A stretch of 6,355 bases of DNA. Origin: Candidatus Pullichristensenella stercoripullorum (GTDB lineage Bacteria; Bacillota; Clostridia; Christensenellales; Aristaeellaceae). This document shows, piece after piece, positions 1-5,851 of this stretch. Location: the NCBI GenBank assembly GCA_018712885.1, contig DVGE01000062.1, positions 1 through 6,355 on the forward strand. The letters are read 5' to 3'. Within the stretch, counting starts at the first letter, position 1; every line of letters starts with the position of its first letter. Position numbers and translations under genes: made by a program. The notes beneath the pieces were generated by a model. It was not told the origin of the DNA, ran no database searches, and saw nothing but the letters and a program-made list of their open reading frames with translations.

Positions 1-291
1 CTGCGGAAGGAAAACCTGCGCGACAACATGAGCGATCTGGAACTGGTGTTGACGATGCTCGCGGAAGCCTCGACAACAGACATCTCCAAAACGGCAAAGC
101 CAAAGGGCCTTGCTGAAAGTCAGGTCGTGGCGCGACGCGGCGGCAATGTTGCCGGCGTAGCGCGCAGAGCGCTCGAAGCGGAGACCGGCCGCTCGGTGGT
201 CACCGCGCAAAATGCCGACAACTTCCGCAGGATCGTGACAGACCTCGTAGAAGACGCCGCCGCTCTGCCTGAAGCGCAGCCGGAAGAATGA
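1..291 (+). CDS. dinD: DNA damage-inducible protein D (DinD-like), 3' end only
   Basis: The reading frame is open from base 1 to the TGA at 289-291, so the gene starts before the window and only about 96 C-terminal residues are visible. They read LRKENLRDNMSDLELVLTML, then a block with VVARRGGNVAGVARRALE and a final segment with RSVVTAQNADNFR. This matches the conserved C-terminus I know from DinD proteins: LRDNM(T/S)DLEL, a GG-x-VAG-x-AR block, then a 'tGkpVvs..N' segment. The ATG at 28 is the internal Met of that motif, not a start. DinD proteins carry an N-terminal BRO/antirepressor-like domain, which lies outside the window. E. coli DinD is SOS-induced and has been linked to RecA inhibition, but its role here is unknown. 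No terminator is evident between this gene and the next. Composition is moderately GC-rich, unlike the AT-rich downstream gene. Confidence 0.8.
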   Translation: MRKENLRDNMSDLELVLTMLAEASTTDISKTAKPKGLAESQVVARRGGNVAGVARRALEAETGRSVVTAQNADNFRRIVTDLVEDAAALPEAQPEE

Positions 292-387
292 GCTTAAAAA
301 ACAGCTTTGGTTTTTTATTGCATATGTCTTTTATTCCCCGTTTTGTATTGGATCGACTTTAATATTGCCCAAATGAGAGGTATAACA

Positions 388-975
388 ATGGAGATGGCAA
401 TCGGGACATTTGAATATTACCTGATAGCCATTAACATCCTCGGGTTTATTTTGTACGGCATTAATACACTTCTTTACCGATTTACGGAAAATGGCCAAAT
501 CGATACCGTTCTTACGATCACATCACTACTGGGCGGTTCGCTGGGAATCGTGCTATGCATTTTACTGTTTGACAGAAAATCCGTAAAGCAAAATATGATG
601 TCGCGTGTATTTATTGCTTGCGTGTTTGTTGTACAAACAATTGTATATCTGTACATTAAAGGAATCCATGGTGAAAATATTTCACTAGCCTTCTGGGACT
701 TCTTTGAAAAAAACAAACTGCTGTTATTCTACTTCATCGCGATCAACATCATCACGTTTATTGCATTTGGTGTGGACAAACAGAAGGCTATTGAGCAGAA
801 GAGCAGGATAAGAATTATTACTTTGCTTGGACTATCATTTATTGGTGGGGCGATTGGCGGTTGGATCGCTATGTATACATTCCGACACAAAACAAAAAAA
901 GACTATTTTACAGTTGGCCTACCACTTATAGTACTTATGCATATCGTTGTTATCTTATACTTAATGAATTTGTGA
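388..975 (+). CDS. membrane protein with two tandem DUF1294 units
   Basis: A 195-residue, very hydrophobic protein with about six predicted membrane helices (roughly residues 12-29, 41-61, 73-90, 111-128, 141-163 and 175-193). Residues 112-195 match DUF1294: AIN...FGVDK, a GGAIGG helix, FRHKTKK and a final hydrophobic helix. Residues 11-90 repeat the same plan at a fixed offset of 104 residues without gaps: AIN14-16/118-120, GIN24-26/GVD128-130, GGSLG49-53/GGAIG153-157, FDRKS61-65/FRHKT165-169. The first unit has lost the usual Asp and the RHKT motif. I chose the ATG at 388 because AGAGG at 376-380 lies 7 bases before it; the frame stays open upstream to a TTG at 307 with no good ribosome binding site. 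The gene is strongly AT-rich and differs sharply from its neighbours, which suggests horizontal transfer. The function of DUF1294 is not established. Confidence 0.8.
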   Translation: MEMAIGTFEYYLIAINILGFILYGINTLLYRFTENGQIDTVLTITSLLGGSLGIVLCILLFDRKSVKQNMMSRVFIACVFVVQTIVYLYIKGIHGENISLAFWDFFEKNKLLLFYFIAINIITFIAFGVDKQKAIEQKSRIRIITLLGLSFIGGAIGGWIAMYTFRHKTKKDYFTVGLPLIVLMHIVVILYLMNL

Positions 976-1040
976 GCATCCATGTATATCAAGCTCCGCC
1001 TTCCTTGACAACATTTAAACTTTCTGCGTAGCATCCCCCC

Positions 1041-1069
1041 TTGCATTTTCCTCCCGCATCGTGTATAAT
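1041..1069 (+). promoter_or_regulatory. sigma-A promoter of the transporter/dehydrogenase operon
   Basis: TTGCAT (1041-1046) and a perfect TATAAT (1064-1069) are separated by 17 bases, which predicts a transcript start near 1076 and a leader of about 125 bases. A second, poorer pair lies just upstream: TTGACA at 1005-1010 and TAGCAT at 1029-1034, 18 bases apart. The rest of the 976-1201 gap holds the leader described separately. A short palindrome, CCCCATGGGG (1078-1087), sits at the predicted start of the RNA. Confidence 0.65.
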
Positions 1070-1089
1070 ATCCCCGTCCCCATGGGGGC

Positions 1090-1127
1090 CGACAGTTCGT
1101 TTGCGCCATCCTGTCGTAAAACAAAAC
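1090..1127 (+). promoter_or_regulatory. preQ1-I-like riboswitch aptamer
   Basis: A 6-bp stem pairs CGACAG (1090-1095) with CTGTCG (1111-1116). It closes a 15-base loop that starts UUC, and an A-rich tail, TAAAACAAAAC (1117-1127), follows. This is the plan of preQ1-I aptamers: one short stem, a loop opening with UUC or UC, and an A-rich tail that folds back as an H-type pseudoknot. The tail resembles that of the well-studied Thermoanaerobacter aptamer (AACAAAACAAGG). Possible pseudoknot pairing is GUUU (1099-1102) with AAAC (1124-1127). C1110, the last loop base before the 3' arm, is where the ligand-pairing C of the family lies. Its position before a queuosine-precursor transporter gene and a terminator supports the call. 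The loop is longer than in classic examples, so the subtype is uncertain. Confidence 0.6.
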
Positions 1128-1154
1128 CAGGGCTGCTGTTTTGTGCCTGAAAAC

Positions 1155-1189
1155 AGTGGTCTGCCTTTGGCGCGGCCACTTTTTTCTTT
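1155..1189 (+). terminator. leader attenuator terminator upstream of the transporter
   Basis: AGTGGTC (1155-1161) pairs with GGCCACT (1174-1180), with one G-U pair. An inner GCC/GGC stem (1163-1165 with 1169-1171) closes a TTT loop. A T-tract, TTTTTTCTTT, runs from 1180 to 1189, and the ribosome binding site GGAGG starts at 1190. A terminator placed between promoter and gene implies conditional termination. Competing structures exist. CTGTTTT (1136-1142) pairs with AAAACAG (1150-1156) and overlaps the 5' arm. CCAGGGC (1127-1133), at the aptamer tail, can pair with 1163-1170, with one bulge, and so break the terminator. That second pairing is a plausible antiterminator released on ligand binding (inference). 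Confidence 0.75.
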
Positions 1190-1201
1190 GGAGGAATACG
1201 C

Positions 1202-1972
1202 ATGGAACATCTGGTCGCCCGCAAAAACAGGCCCTTTTCCCTTTCCGCGTGGCTGCGGCGGGAGCGGGAGGAAACGGCGGTGCTTTTGCGCTGCATCCCC
1301 GCCACGGCGGTGACGCTGTTCGTAGTCAGCGTCGTGTGCATGAACCTTCTCGCCAACAAGACGCTGGTGCAGACGCAGTGGCTGGCCCTCGACGGCGGCA
1401 TCCTCGTCTCCTGGCTGTCCTTTTTGTGCATGGACGTCATCACCAAGCACTTCGGCCCCCGCGCCTCCAATCGCGTGGCGGTGCTGGCGGCGGGGGTGAA
1501 CCTGCTCACCTGCCTGATCTTCTACATCGCCAGCATCATCCCCTCGAACGCCGCGGACTACACGGCCCTCAACGGCATCCTCGGCGGCACGTGGTTCATC
1601 CTTCTGGGCAGCACGGTGGCCTTCCTCGCCTCGGCGGCGCTCAACAACTTCCTCAACTGGCTGATCGGCTCGGCCTTCCGCAAAGACCCGGACGGCAGGG
1701 CCGCCTTCGCCGCGCGCACCTATATCTCCACCTTCATCGGCCAGTTCGCGGACAACTTCCTCTTTTCCATCATCGTCTTTATGCTCTTCGCGCCCATCTT
1801 CTGGGACGGCTTCCACTGGACGCTTTTGCAGTGCGCCATGTGCGCGCTGACCGGCGCGGTGGCCGAGGTATTGATGGAGATCGTCTTCTCGCCCTTCGGC
1901 TACCGGGCGGTGCAAAAGTGGAAAGCCCTCGGCGTGGGCCGGGAATACCTCGAATACATCCGGGAGGAATGA
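1202..1972 (+). CDS. VUT family queuosine precursor transporter (YhhQ-like)
   Basis: A 256-residue polytopic membrane protein predicted to import a queuosine precursor such as preQ1 or preQ0. Six or so hydrophobic helices lie at about residues 32-52, 62-80, 93-113, 126-150, 178-200 and 207-228, after a basic cytoplasmic N-terminus. Family motifs visible are NLLANK (48-53), DGG (64-66), WLSFLCMDVITKHFG (71-85) and STFIGQFADN (176-185), which fit the VUT/YhhQ pattern. GGAGG at 1190-1194 lies 7 bases before the ATG. The preceding leader looks like a preQ1-I riboswitch with a terminator, an arrangement known for queuosine salvage genes, which strengthens the substrate inference. The next gene starts 2 bases after the stop, so the two are very likely co-transcribed and translationally coupled. 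Family assignment is firm; exact substrate is inferred. Confidence 0.85.
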   Translation: MEHLVARKNRPFSLSAWLRREREETAVLLRCIPATAVTLFVVSVVCMNLLANKTLVQTQWLALDGGILVSWLSFLCMDVITKHFGPRASNRVAVLAAGVNLLTCLIFYIASIIPSNAADYTALNGILGGTWFILLGSTVAFLASAALNNFLNWLIGSAFRKDPDGRAAFAARTYISTFIGQFADNFLFSIIVFMLFAPIFWDGFHWTLLQCAMCALTGAVAEVLMEIVFSPFGYRAVQKWKALGVGREYLEYIREE

Positions 1973-1974
1973 CC

Positions 1975-2628
1975 ATGAACGTACTGATCACCGGCGCGTC
2001 CGGCGGCATCGGCAGCGCCATCGCGCGGCGCTTTCTGGGCGCGGGTCACAATGTGACCGGCATCGACCGGGAGGCGGCGGCCATCGCGCACGAGCGCTAC
2101 ACCCATTTTCAATTGGACATCCGCGACGAGGCGGCGCTGCCGGCGCTTGAAGACATCGACATCCTCATCAACTGCGCCGGCACGCAGAACGAGGACGACA
2201 TCGACGTAAACCTCAAAGCCCTCATCCGCGTCACGGAGAAGTACGGCGTGCGCGAAGGCGTGCGCGCCATCCTCCACATCGGCTCGGCCAGCGGACACAC
2301 GGGTTCCGAGTTTCCCGAATACAGCGCCAGCAAGGGCGGCGTGGTGGCCTATACCAAGAACGTGGCCCTGCGCGTAGCCGGGTGGGGCGCCACCTGCAAC
2401 AGCCTCGACCCCGGCGGGGTGCTGACGCCGCTCAACCGCCCCGTGATCGAGGACGAAGCGCTCTGGGCGCAGATCATGGACGAGACGCCCCTCAGGCGCT
2501 GGGCGACGCCGGAGGAGATCGCCGACTGGGCGTATTTCCTCACCGTGGAAAACCGCTTCTGCACCGGGCAGAGCATCGTGGTGGACGGCGGCGAATCCAT
2601 CCTCCGCTGCTTCATCTGGAAGGACTGA
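1975..2628 (+). CDS. short-chain dehydrogenase/reductase (SDR)
   Basis: A 217-residue classical SDR, somewhat shorter than the usual 245-255. It has the cofactor motif TGASGGIG (residues 6-13), D31 after the second strand (suggesting NAD(H) preference), LDI around D48, NCAG (66-69, for NNAG) and N79. The catalytic S104 lies in IGSAS, followed by YSASK with Y116 and K120; PGG and a C-terminal VDGG are also present. The full N-S-Y-K tetrad is therefore intact. S104 and Y116 are 12 apart, one fewer than in FabG. I chose the ATG at 1975 because GGAGG (1963-1967) lies 7 bases before it; an ATG at 1969 overlaps the transporter stop but sits too close to that site. It follows the transporter by 2 bases and ends before a strong terminator, so it probably shares the preQ1-controlled transcript. 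Its substrate cannot be read from sequence. Confidence 0.88.
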   Translation: MNVLITGASGGIGSAIARRFLGAGHNVTGIDREAAAIAHERYTHFQLDIRDEAALPALEDIDILINCAGTQNEDDIDVNLKALIRVTEKYGVREGVRAILHIGSASGHTGSEFPEYSASKGGVVAYTKNVALRVAGWGATCNSLDPGGVLTPLNRPVIEDEALWAQIMDETPLRRWATPEEIADWAYFLTVENRFCTGQSIVVDGGESILRCFIWKD

Positions 2629-2634
2629 ACGCGC

Positions 2635-2667
2635 CCCCGCGGCCGGATGGCTGCGGGGATGTTTTTT
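2635..2667 (+). terminator. intrinsic terminator of the transporter/SDR operon
   Basis: CCCCGCGGCC (2635-2644) pairs over 10 bp, with one G-U, with GGCTGCGGGG (2649-2658) around a GGAT loop. Six Ts follow at 2662-2667. It lies 6 bases after the SDR stop codon. Confidence 0.88.
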
Positions 2668-2684
2668 GCCCCGCGGGGCGTTTT
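2668..2684 (+). terminator. second, smaller terminator-like palindrome
   Basis: GCCCCGCGGGGC (2668-2679) is a perfect palindrome followed by TTTT (2681-2684), immediately after the main terminator. Its CCCCGC can also pair with the GCGGGG arm of the first hairpin, so the two are alternatives or a back-up pair. Confidence 0.45.
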
Positions 2685-2687
2685 CCC

Positions 2688-2716
2688 TTGCCCTTCGTCC
2701 CGCGAACATGTATAAT
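2688..2716 (+). promoter_or_regulatory. sigma-A promoter of the AraR-like regulator
   Basis: TTGCCC (2688-2693) and a perfect TATAAT (2711-2716) are 17 bases apart. The predicted start near 2723 leaves a leader of only about 18 bases that contains AAAGGAGG (2726-2733) and a 7-base spacer before the ATG at 2741. No clear copy of the downstream operator overlaps it, so autoregulation is not evident. Confidence 0.7.
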
Positions 2717-2740
2717 GGAAACAACAAAGGAGGCGGGGGC

Positions 2741-3814
2741 ATGGACGGATACGGGCGCAAGTCCGAGCGCATCGCCGGCGAACTGCGCGCGGCCATCCTT
2801 GCCGGCAGGCACCGGCCGGGGGAGCGCATCGAATCGGAAAACGAGCTGGCGGCGCGCTATCAGGTGAGCCGGCAGACGGTGCGCAAGGCGCTTTCCGCGC
2901 TCATCGGGCAGGGCTATCTGCGCGCCGAGCACGGGCGCGGCACGTTCGTCACCGAGCGCAGCCGCCCGGGCAGCAGGACCATCGCCGTGGTCACGACCTA
3001 TCTGGCCGACTACATCTTTCCCCGCGTCATTCAGGGCATCGACCAGGAGCTGGCCGAGCACGGATACAGCATCCTCTTAAAGAGCACGCGCAACGCCCGC
3101 CATCTGGAGGCGCGCTATCTGGAGGAGCTGGCGGACATGGCCATCGACGGCCTCATCATCGAACCGAGCAAGAGCCAGATCTTCTGCCGCCACGCGCAGC
3201 TCTACGAGCGCTTTGACGCGCGCGGTATCCCCTATGTGTTCATCCAGGGCTGCTTTGAGAGCATGCGCGACCGGCCGCATGTGCTGCTCGACGACGCCGG
3301 CGGCGCGTATCTCATCACGAAATACCTGCTCTCGCTCGGCCAGCGCCGCATCGCCGGCATCTTCAAGGCCGACGACACGCAGGGCGTGGAGCGGCACCGC
3401 GGCTATGTGCGCGCCCTGCAGGAGGCGGGCGTGCTCTACGACCCGGACGTCGTGCTCTGGTACCACACGGAGGATCGCGCCGTGGCTCCGGCGGCGGGCG
3501 CGGCGGCGCTGGCGCGGCGCGGCGGGATGGACGCGGTGGTCTGCTACAACGACGAGATCGCCGTCAGCGTCATCCGCGCGCTGGAGGCCGAGGGGCTGCG
3601 CGTGCCGGAGGATGTTTCCGTCGCCGGCTACGACAATTCGCTGCTGGCGGAGAACTTTCAGATGGGGCTGACCACCGTCTCGCACCCCCACGAGGAGCTG
3701 GGGCGCGCGGCGGCGCGGCTGTTGCTCGCCCTCATCGCCGGCGAGCGCGTGGAGACGCACATCGTCCTGCGGCCGGAAGTGGTCGTGCGCGGTTCTACCG
3801 CCCCGCGTCTGTAA
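2741..3814 (+). CDS. araR: AraR-like GntR/LacI-type transcriptional repressor
   Basis: A 357-residue regulator in two parts. Residues 6-72 form a GntR winged helix-turn-helix, with SENELAARYQVSRQTVRKAL (32-51) and the wing GYLRAEHGRGTFV. Residues 79-355 form a LacI/GalR-type sugar-binding domain, beginning TIAVVTTYLADYIFPRVIQG and carrying VCYNDEIA (267-274) and SVAGYDNS (293-300). This chimera, the TTYLADYIFP opening and the length fit AraR, the arabinose repressor of Bacillus and clostridia, which leaves DNA when it binds L-arabinose. The ATG at 2741 has AAAGGAGG 7 bases upstream; the frame is open further upstream but crosses the promoter. The next gene is an FGGY pentulose kinase whose promoter carries an AraR-like inverted repeat, which supports a local pentose regulon. 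Family is confident; the effector is inferred. Confidence 0.78.
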   Translation: MDGYGRKSERIAGELRAAILAGRHRPGERIESENELAARYQVSRQTVRKALSALIGQGYLRAEHGRGTFVTERSRPGSRTIAVVTTYLADYIFPRVIQGIDQELAEHGYSILLKSTRNARHLEARYLEELADMAIDGLIIEPSKSQIFCRHAQLYERFDARGIPYVFIQGCFESMRDRPHVLLDDAGGAYLITKYLLSLGQRRIAGIFKADDTQGVERHRGYVRALQEAGVLYDPDVVLWYHTEDRAVAPAAGAAALARRGGMDAVVCYNDEIAVSVIRALEAEGLRVPEDVSVAGYDNSLLAENFQMGLTTVSHPHEELGRAAARLLLALIAGERVETHIVLRPEVVVRGSTAPRL

Positions 3815-3846
3815 AGTTTTGCGTGCGCGCCCAAAAAGCCAAAAAA

Positions 3847-3880
3847 CAACTTGTCAGGAAGGGTGTACAAGTTGTATGCT
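3847..3880 (+). promoter_or_regulatory. kinase promoter overlapped by AraR-like operator
   Basis: CAACTTGT (3847-3854) and ACAAGTTG (3867-3874) form a perfect 8-bp inverted repeat, centres 20 bases apart. Half-site GTACAAGT (3865-3872) differs at one base from the GTACAAAT half of the Bacillus AraR consensus as I remember it. A nested palindrome, TACAA-G-TTGTA, spans 3866-3876. The best promoter is TTGTCA (3851-3856) with TATGCT (3875-3880), 18 bases apart, so the operator covers the -35 box and spacer and would block RNA polymerase. A further ATACAAGT lies at 3941-3948 in the leader. Confidence 0.55.
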
Positions 3881-3928
3881 TATAAGAGAGCAAAGCTAAC
3901 GAATTTTTCACCGCCGGGAAACAGGAAC

Positions 3929-3988
3929 GTCGCGCGGGGCATACAAGTCGCGCGCGGGGCAAAACGTCTTTTCGCGCGCGAGGCGCGC
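3929..3988 (+). repeat. GC-rich repeats and hairpin in the kinase leader
   Basis: CGCGCGGGGCA occurs at 3931-3941 and 3951-3961, exactly 20 bases apart, with an ATACAAGT half-site between them. Downstream, GCGCGC (3974-3979) pairs with GCGCGC (3983-3988) around a GAG loop. The leader from the predicted start to the ATG is about 135 bases. I recognise no known riboswitch in it, and the hairpin lacks a T-tract. Confidence 0.4.
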
Positions 3989-4023
3989 TTGCCCAGAAGA
4001 TCAATACGGGAGGAGACCGCATT

Positions 4024-5550
4024 ATGAAGAAGTTTTTGGGACTGGAATTCGGCTCTACGCGCATCAAGGCCGTGCTCATCGACGAAACGCACGCCACCGT
4101 TTCTTCCGGAGACTACACCTGGAAGAGCAGCTTTGAAAACGGTGTGTGGACGTACCCGCTGGAAGAGGCCTGGAAGGGCCTGAACGCGGCGCTCTCCGGC
4201 GTGGAGGGGCTTGCCGACGTGGCCGCCGCCGGCGTTTCCGGCATGATGCACGGCTACCTGGCCTTTGACAAGGACTGGAATTTGCTCACCCCCTTCCGCA
4301 CCTGGCAGAACACCATGACCGCGCAGGCGGCGGAGGAATTGACGGCGCTGTTTGGCTTCAACATCCCCCAGCGCTGGAGCATCGCCCATCTCTATCAGGC
4401 GATCCTCAACGGCGAGGAGCACGTTTCCCGCATCGCCCACATCACCACGCTGGCCGGCTACATCCACTTTATGCTCACCGGCGTCAACGCCATCGGCGTG
4501 GGCGAGGCTTCGGGCATGTTCCCCATCGACGACAAGACCTGCGCTTACGACGAAGGCATGCTGGACAAGTTCGACGCGCTGATCGAAAAGCGCGGCCTGC
4601 CCTGGAAGATCCGCGACGTGCTGCCCAAGCCGCTGATGGCGGGCGAGAACGCCGGCAGCCTTACCAAAGAGGGCTCGGCGCGTCTGAACGGCCAGCTCAA
4701 AGAGGGCGTGCCCTTCGCGCCCGCCGAGGGCGACGCCGGCACCGGCATGACCGCCACCAACGCCGTTTCCCCGCGCACGGGCAATGTGTCGGCGGGCACG
4801 TCCATCTTTGCCATGGTGGTGCTGGAGCACCCGCTGAAGAACATTTATCCCGAGATCGACGTGGTGGCCACGCCCGCGGGCGCGCCCACGGCCATGGTGC
4901 ACTGCAACAACTGCACCAACGACATCAACGCCTGGGTGGGCATGCTGCGCGAAACGGCGGAGCTGTTCGGCGCCAAGGTGAACGCGGGCGATCTTTACAC
5001 GGCGCTGTACAAAAAGAGTCTCGAAGGCGCGGCGGACTGCGACGGCGTCCTGGTATACAACTACATGGCCGGCGAGGGCGTCACGCACCTGGATTCCGGC
5101 CGTCCGCTGGTGACGCGCCGCCCGGACAGCGCCTTCACGCTGGCCAACTTCATGCGCTCGCAGATCTACGGCACCATGGCCACCATGTGCATCGGCATGG
5201 AGATCCTCCACAAGGAGAACGTGGCCATTGACTCCTTGACCGGGCACGGCGGCCTGTTCAAGACCCCGGGCGTGGGCCAGCGCTACATGGCCGCGGCCTG
5301 CAAAGCGCCCGTCACCTGCATGGAGACCGCCGGAGAGGGCGGGCCCTACGGCATGGCGCTGCTGGCCTCGTACATGGTCTGCCGCGAAGAGGGCGAGAGC
5401 CTGGGCGATTATTTGAGCCACAAGGTCTTCGCCGGCGCCAAGGGTTCGACGCTCGCGCCCGATCCCGAGGATGTGAAGGGCTTTGAGGCGTACCTGCAAA
5501 ACTACGTCTCCGGCCTTGCCGCCGAAAAAGCCGCCGTCGCCTCCTTCTAG
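4024..5550 (+). CDS. FGGY-family pentulose kinase (xylulokinase/ribulokinase-like, AraK type)
   Basis: A 508-residue cytoplasmic sugar kinase, of the usual FGGY length, predicted to phosphorylate a pentulose with ATP. The N-terminal nucleotide motif is LEFGSTRIK (7-15); E8 stands where most FGGY kinases have Asp. Sugar-site motifs follow as MMHGY (74-78) and RTWQN (92-96). The likely catalytic base is D237 in EGDAGTG (235-241). Next come GNVSAGTS (253-260), CNNCT (294-298), GHGGLFKTPGVGQR (407-420) and GEGGPYG (437-443). It resembles clostridial proteins annotated as xylulokinase; one such protein in Clostridium acetobutylicum was shown to be a ribulokinase (AraK) replacing AraB. The AraR-like gene upstream and operator-like repeat favour L-ribulose as substrate, but D-xylulose remains possible. 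A GGGAGGAG ribosome binding site lies at 4008-4015. Confidence 0.82.
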   Translation: MKKFLGLEFGSTRIKAVLIDETHATVSSGDYTWKSSFENGVWTYPLEEAWKGLNAALSGVEGLADVAAAGVSGMMHGYLAFDKDWNLLTPFRTWQNTMTAQAAEELTALFGFNIPQRWSIAHLYQAILNGEEHVSRIAHITTLAGYIHFMLTGVNAIGVGEASGMFPIDDKTCAYDEGMLDKFDALIEKRGLPWKIRDVLPKPLMAGENAGSLTKEGSARLNGQLKEGVPFAPAEGDAGTGMTATNAVSPRTGNVSAGTSIFAMVVLEHPLKNIYPEIDVVATPAGAPTAMVHCNNCTNDINAWVGMLRETAELFGAKVNAGDLYTALYKKSLEGAADCDGVLVYNYMAGEGVTHLDSGRPLVTRRPDSAFTLANFMRSQIYGTMATMCIGMEILHKENVAIDSLTGHGGLFKTPGVGQRYMAAACKAPVTCMETAGEGGPYGMALLASYMVCREEGESLGDYLSHKVFAGAKGSTLAPDPEDVKGFEAYLQNYVSGLAAEKAAVASF

Positions 5551-5580
5551 CCGGCAGTGCCGGCGGCCAGCGCCGTTGGC
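5551..5580 (+). other. two small hairpins after the kinase stop
   Basis: CCGGC (5551-5555) pairs with GCCGG (5559-5563), and GCCAG (5566-5570) pairs with TTGGC (5576-5580). Neither has a T-tract, so they are not convincing terminators. They open an 805-base stretch to the window end in which I see no gene, only repeats and hairpins. Confidence 0.4.
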
Positions 5581-5591
5581 TCGGATCTGAC

Positions 5592-5625
5592 GAACACCCA
5601 CCCCACGAGCAGGGGGTGGGTGTTC
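5592..5625 (+). repeat. hairpin H1, loop ACGAGCAG
   Basis: GAACACCCACCCC (5592-5604) pairs perfectly over 13 bp with 5613-5625, closing loop ACGAGCAG (5605-5612). The sequence after it, TGCGTTTCGG, is only weakly T-rich, so it could serve as a poor terminator or 3'-end stabiliser for the kinase mRNA. Confidence 0.9.
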
Positions 5626-5663
5626 TGCGTTTCGGTCCGGTTGGGGCGGGAGAGGGGATAGAC

Positions 5664-5695
5664 GGCGGCAGGCCCACGAGCAGGGGCCTGCCGCC
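5664..5695 (+). repeat. hairpin H2, loop ACGAGCAG
   Basis: GGCGGCAGGCCC (5664-5675) pairs perfectly over 12 bp with GGGCCTGCCGCC (5684-5695) around ACGAGCAG (5676-5683). The loop is identical to that of H1 although the stem is unrelated apart from the Cs and Gs next to the loop. Confidence 0.9.
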
Positions 5696-5708
5696 TACGG
5701 CGGTTTTT
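5691..5708 (+). terminator. terminator-like hairpin competing with H2
   Basis: CCGCC (5691-5695) can pair with GGCGG (5699-5703) around TAC, followed by TTTTT (5704-5708). The CCGCC is also the 3' end of the H2 stem, so the two folds are mutually exclusive. The 5-bp stem is short but all G-C. It may end the kinase transcript. Confidence 0.5.
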
Positions 5709-5802
5709 GGGGGACGGAGAGGTGGGGGGGGGATGGAAGCGCCGGTCTTGCGCTTGCGGCGGAGGCGGAGGAATGATGATGGGTTGGAACTGCGCGCGTG
5801 GA

Positions 5803-5840
5803 GCGACGCTGCCTTGCCCCAACGGGGCAAGGGGCGCTGC
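5803..5840 (+). repeat. hairpin repeat A
   Basis: Flank GCGACGCTG, then CCTTGCCCC (5812-5820) pairing over 9 bp with GGGGCAAGG (5824-5832) around AAC, then GGCGCTGC (5833-5840). A partner with the same flanks but a different stem lies 49 bases on. Confidence 0.75.
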
Positions 5841-5851
5841 GGGGTGCGGAG

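Larger units (their letters stand above)
5592..5746 (+). repeat. double-hairpin element, copy 1 (forward)
   Basis: This unit has, in order: hairpin H1 (5592-5625), a linker with TGCGTTTC and GGGGCGG ending in AGAC, hairpin H2 (5664-5695), a small hairpin with a T5 tract, then a G-rich tail (GGGGG at 5709, nine Gs at 5724-5732) ending GATGG...CCGGT. The same order and linker wording recur on the opposite strand at 6192-6355, so this is one copy of an inverted pair. Stems differ between copies, whereas loops and linker are kept. It begins 41 bases after the kinase stop and may be transcribed as its 3' UTR. Confidence 0.75.

Noticed and set aside
296..316. AAAAAAC and GTTTTTT as a terminator between dinD and the membrane gene
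   Set aside because: The stem has only one G-C pair, so it would be too weak.
307..387. TTG start for the DUF1294 protein at 307
   Set aside because: No good ribosome binding site there, whereas AGAGG is well placed before the ATG at 388.
989..1915. 308-codon minus-strand frame over the transporter and its leader
   Set aside because: Low-complexity charged translation that crosses the promoter, riboswitch and terminator of a well-supported + strand gene.
1141..1974. N-terminal extension of the SDR frame back to 1141
   Set aside because: It overlaps the whole transporter gene in another frame and reads as Arg/His/Pro-rich sequence; the TGASGGIG motif starts at residue 6 from the ATG at 1975.
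3815..3846. Terminator after the AraR-like gene
   Set aside because: GCG/CGC pairing near 3824-3833 is short and followed by A-rich rather than T-rich sequence.
3880..5601. 573-codon open frame on the minus strand opposite the kinase
   Set aside because: The + strand kinase has all FGGY motifs in order. The antisense frame is rich in Arg, Gly, His and Val with no recognisable domain, as expected from third-position GC bias.
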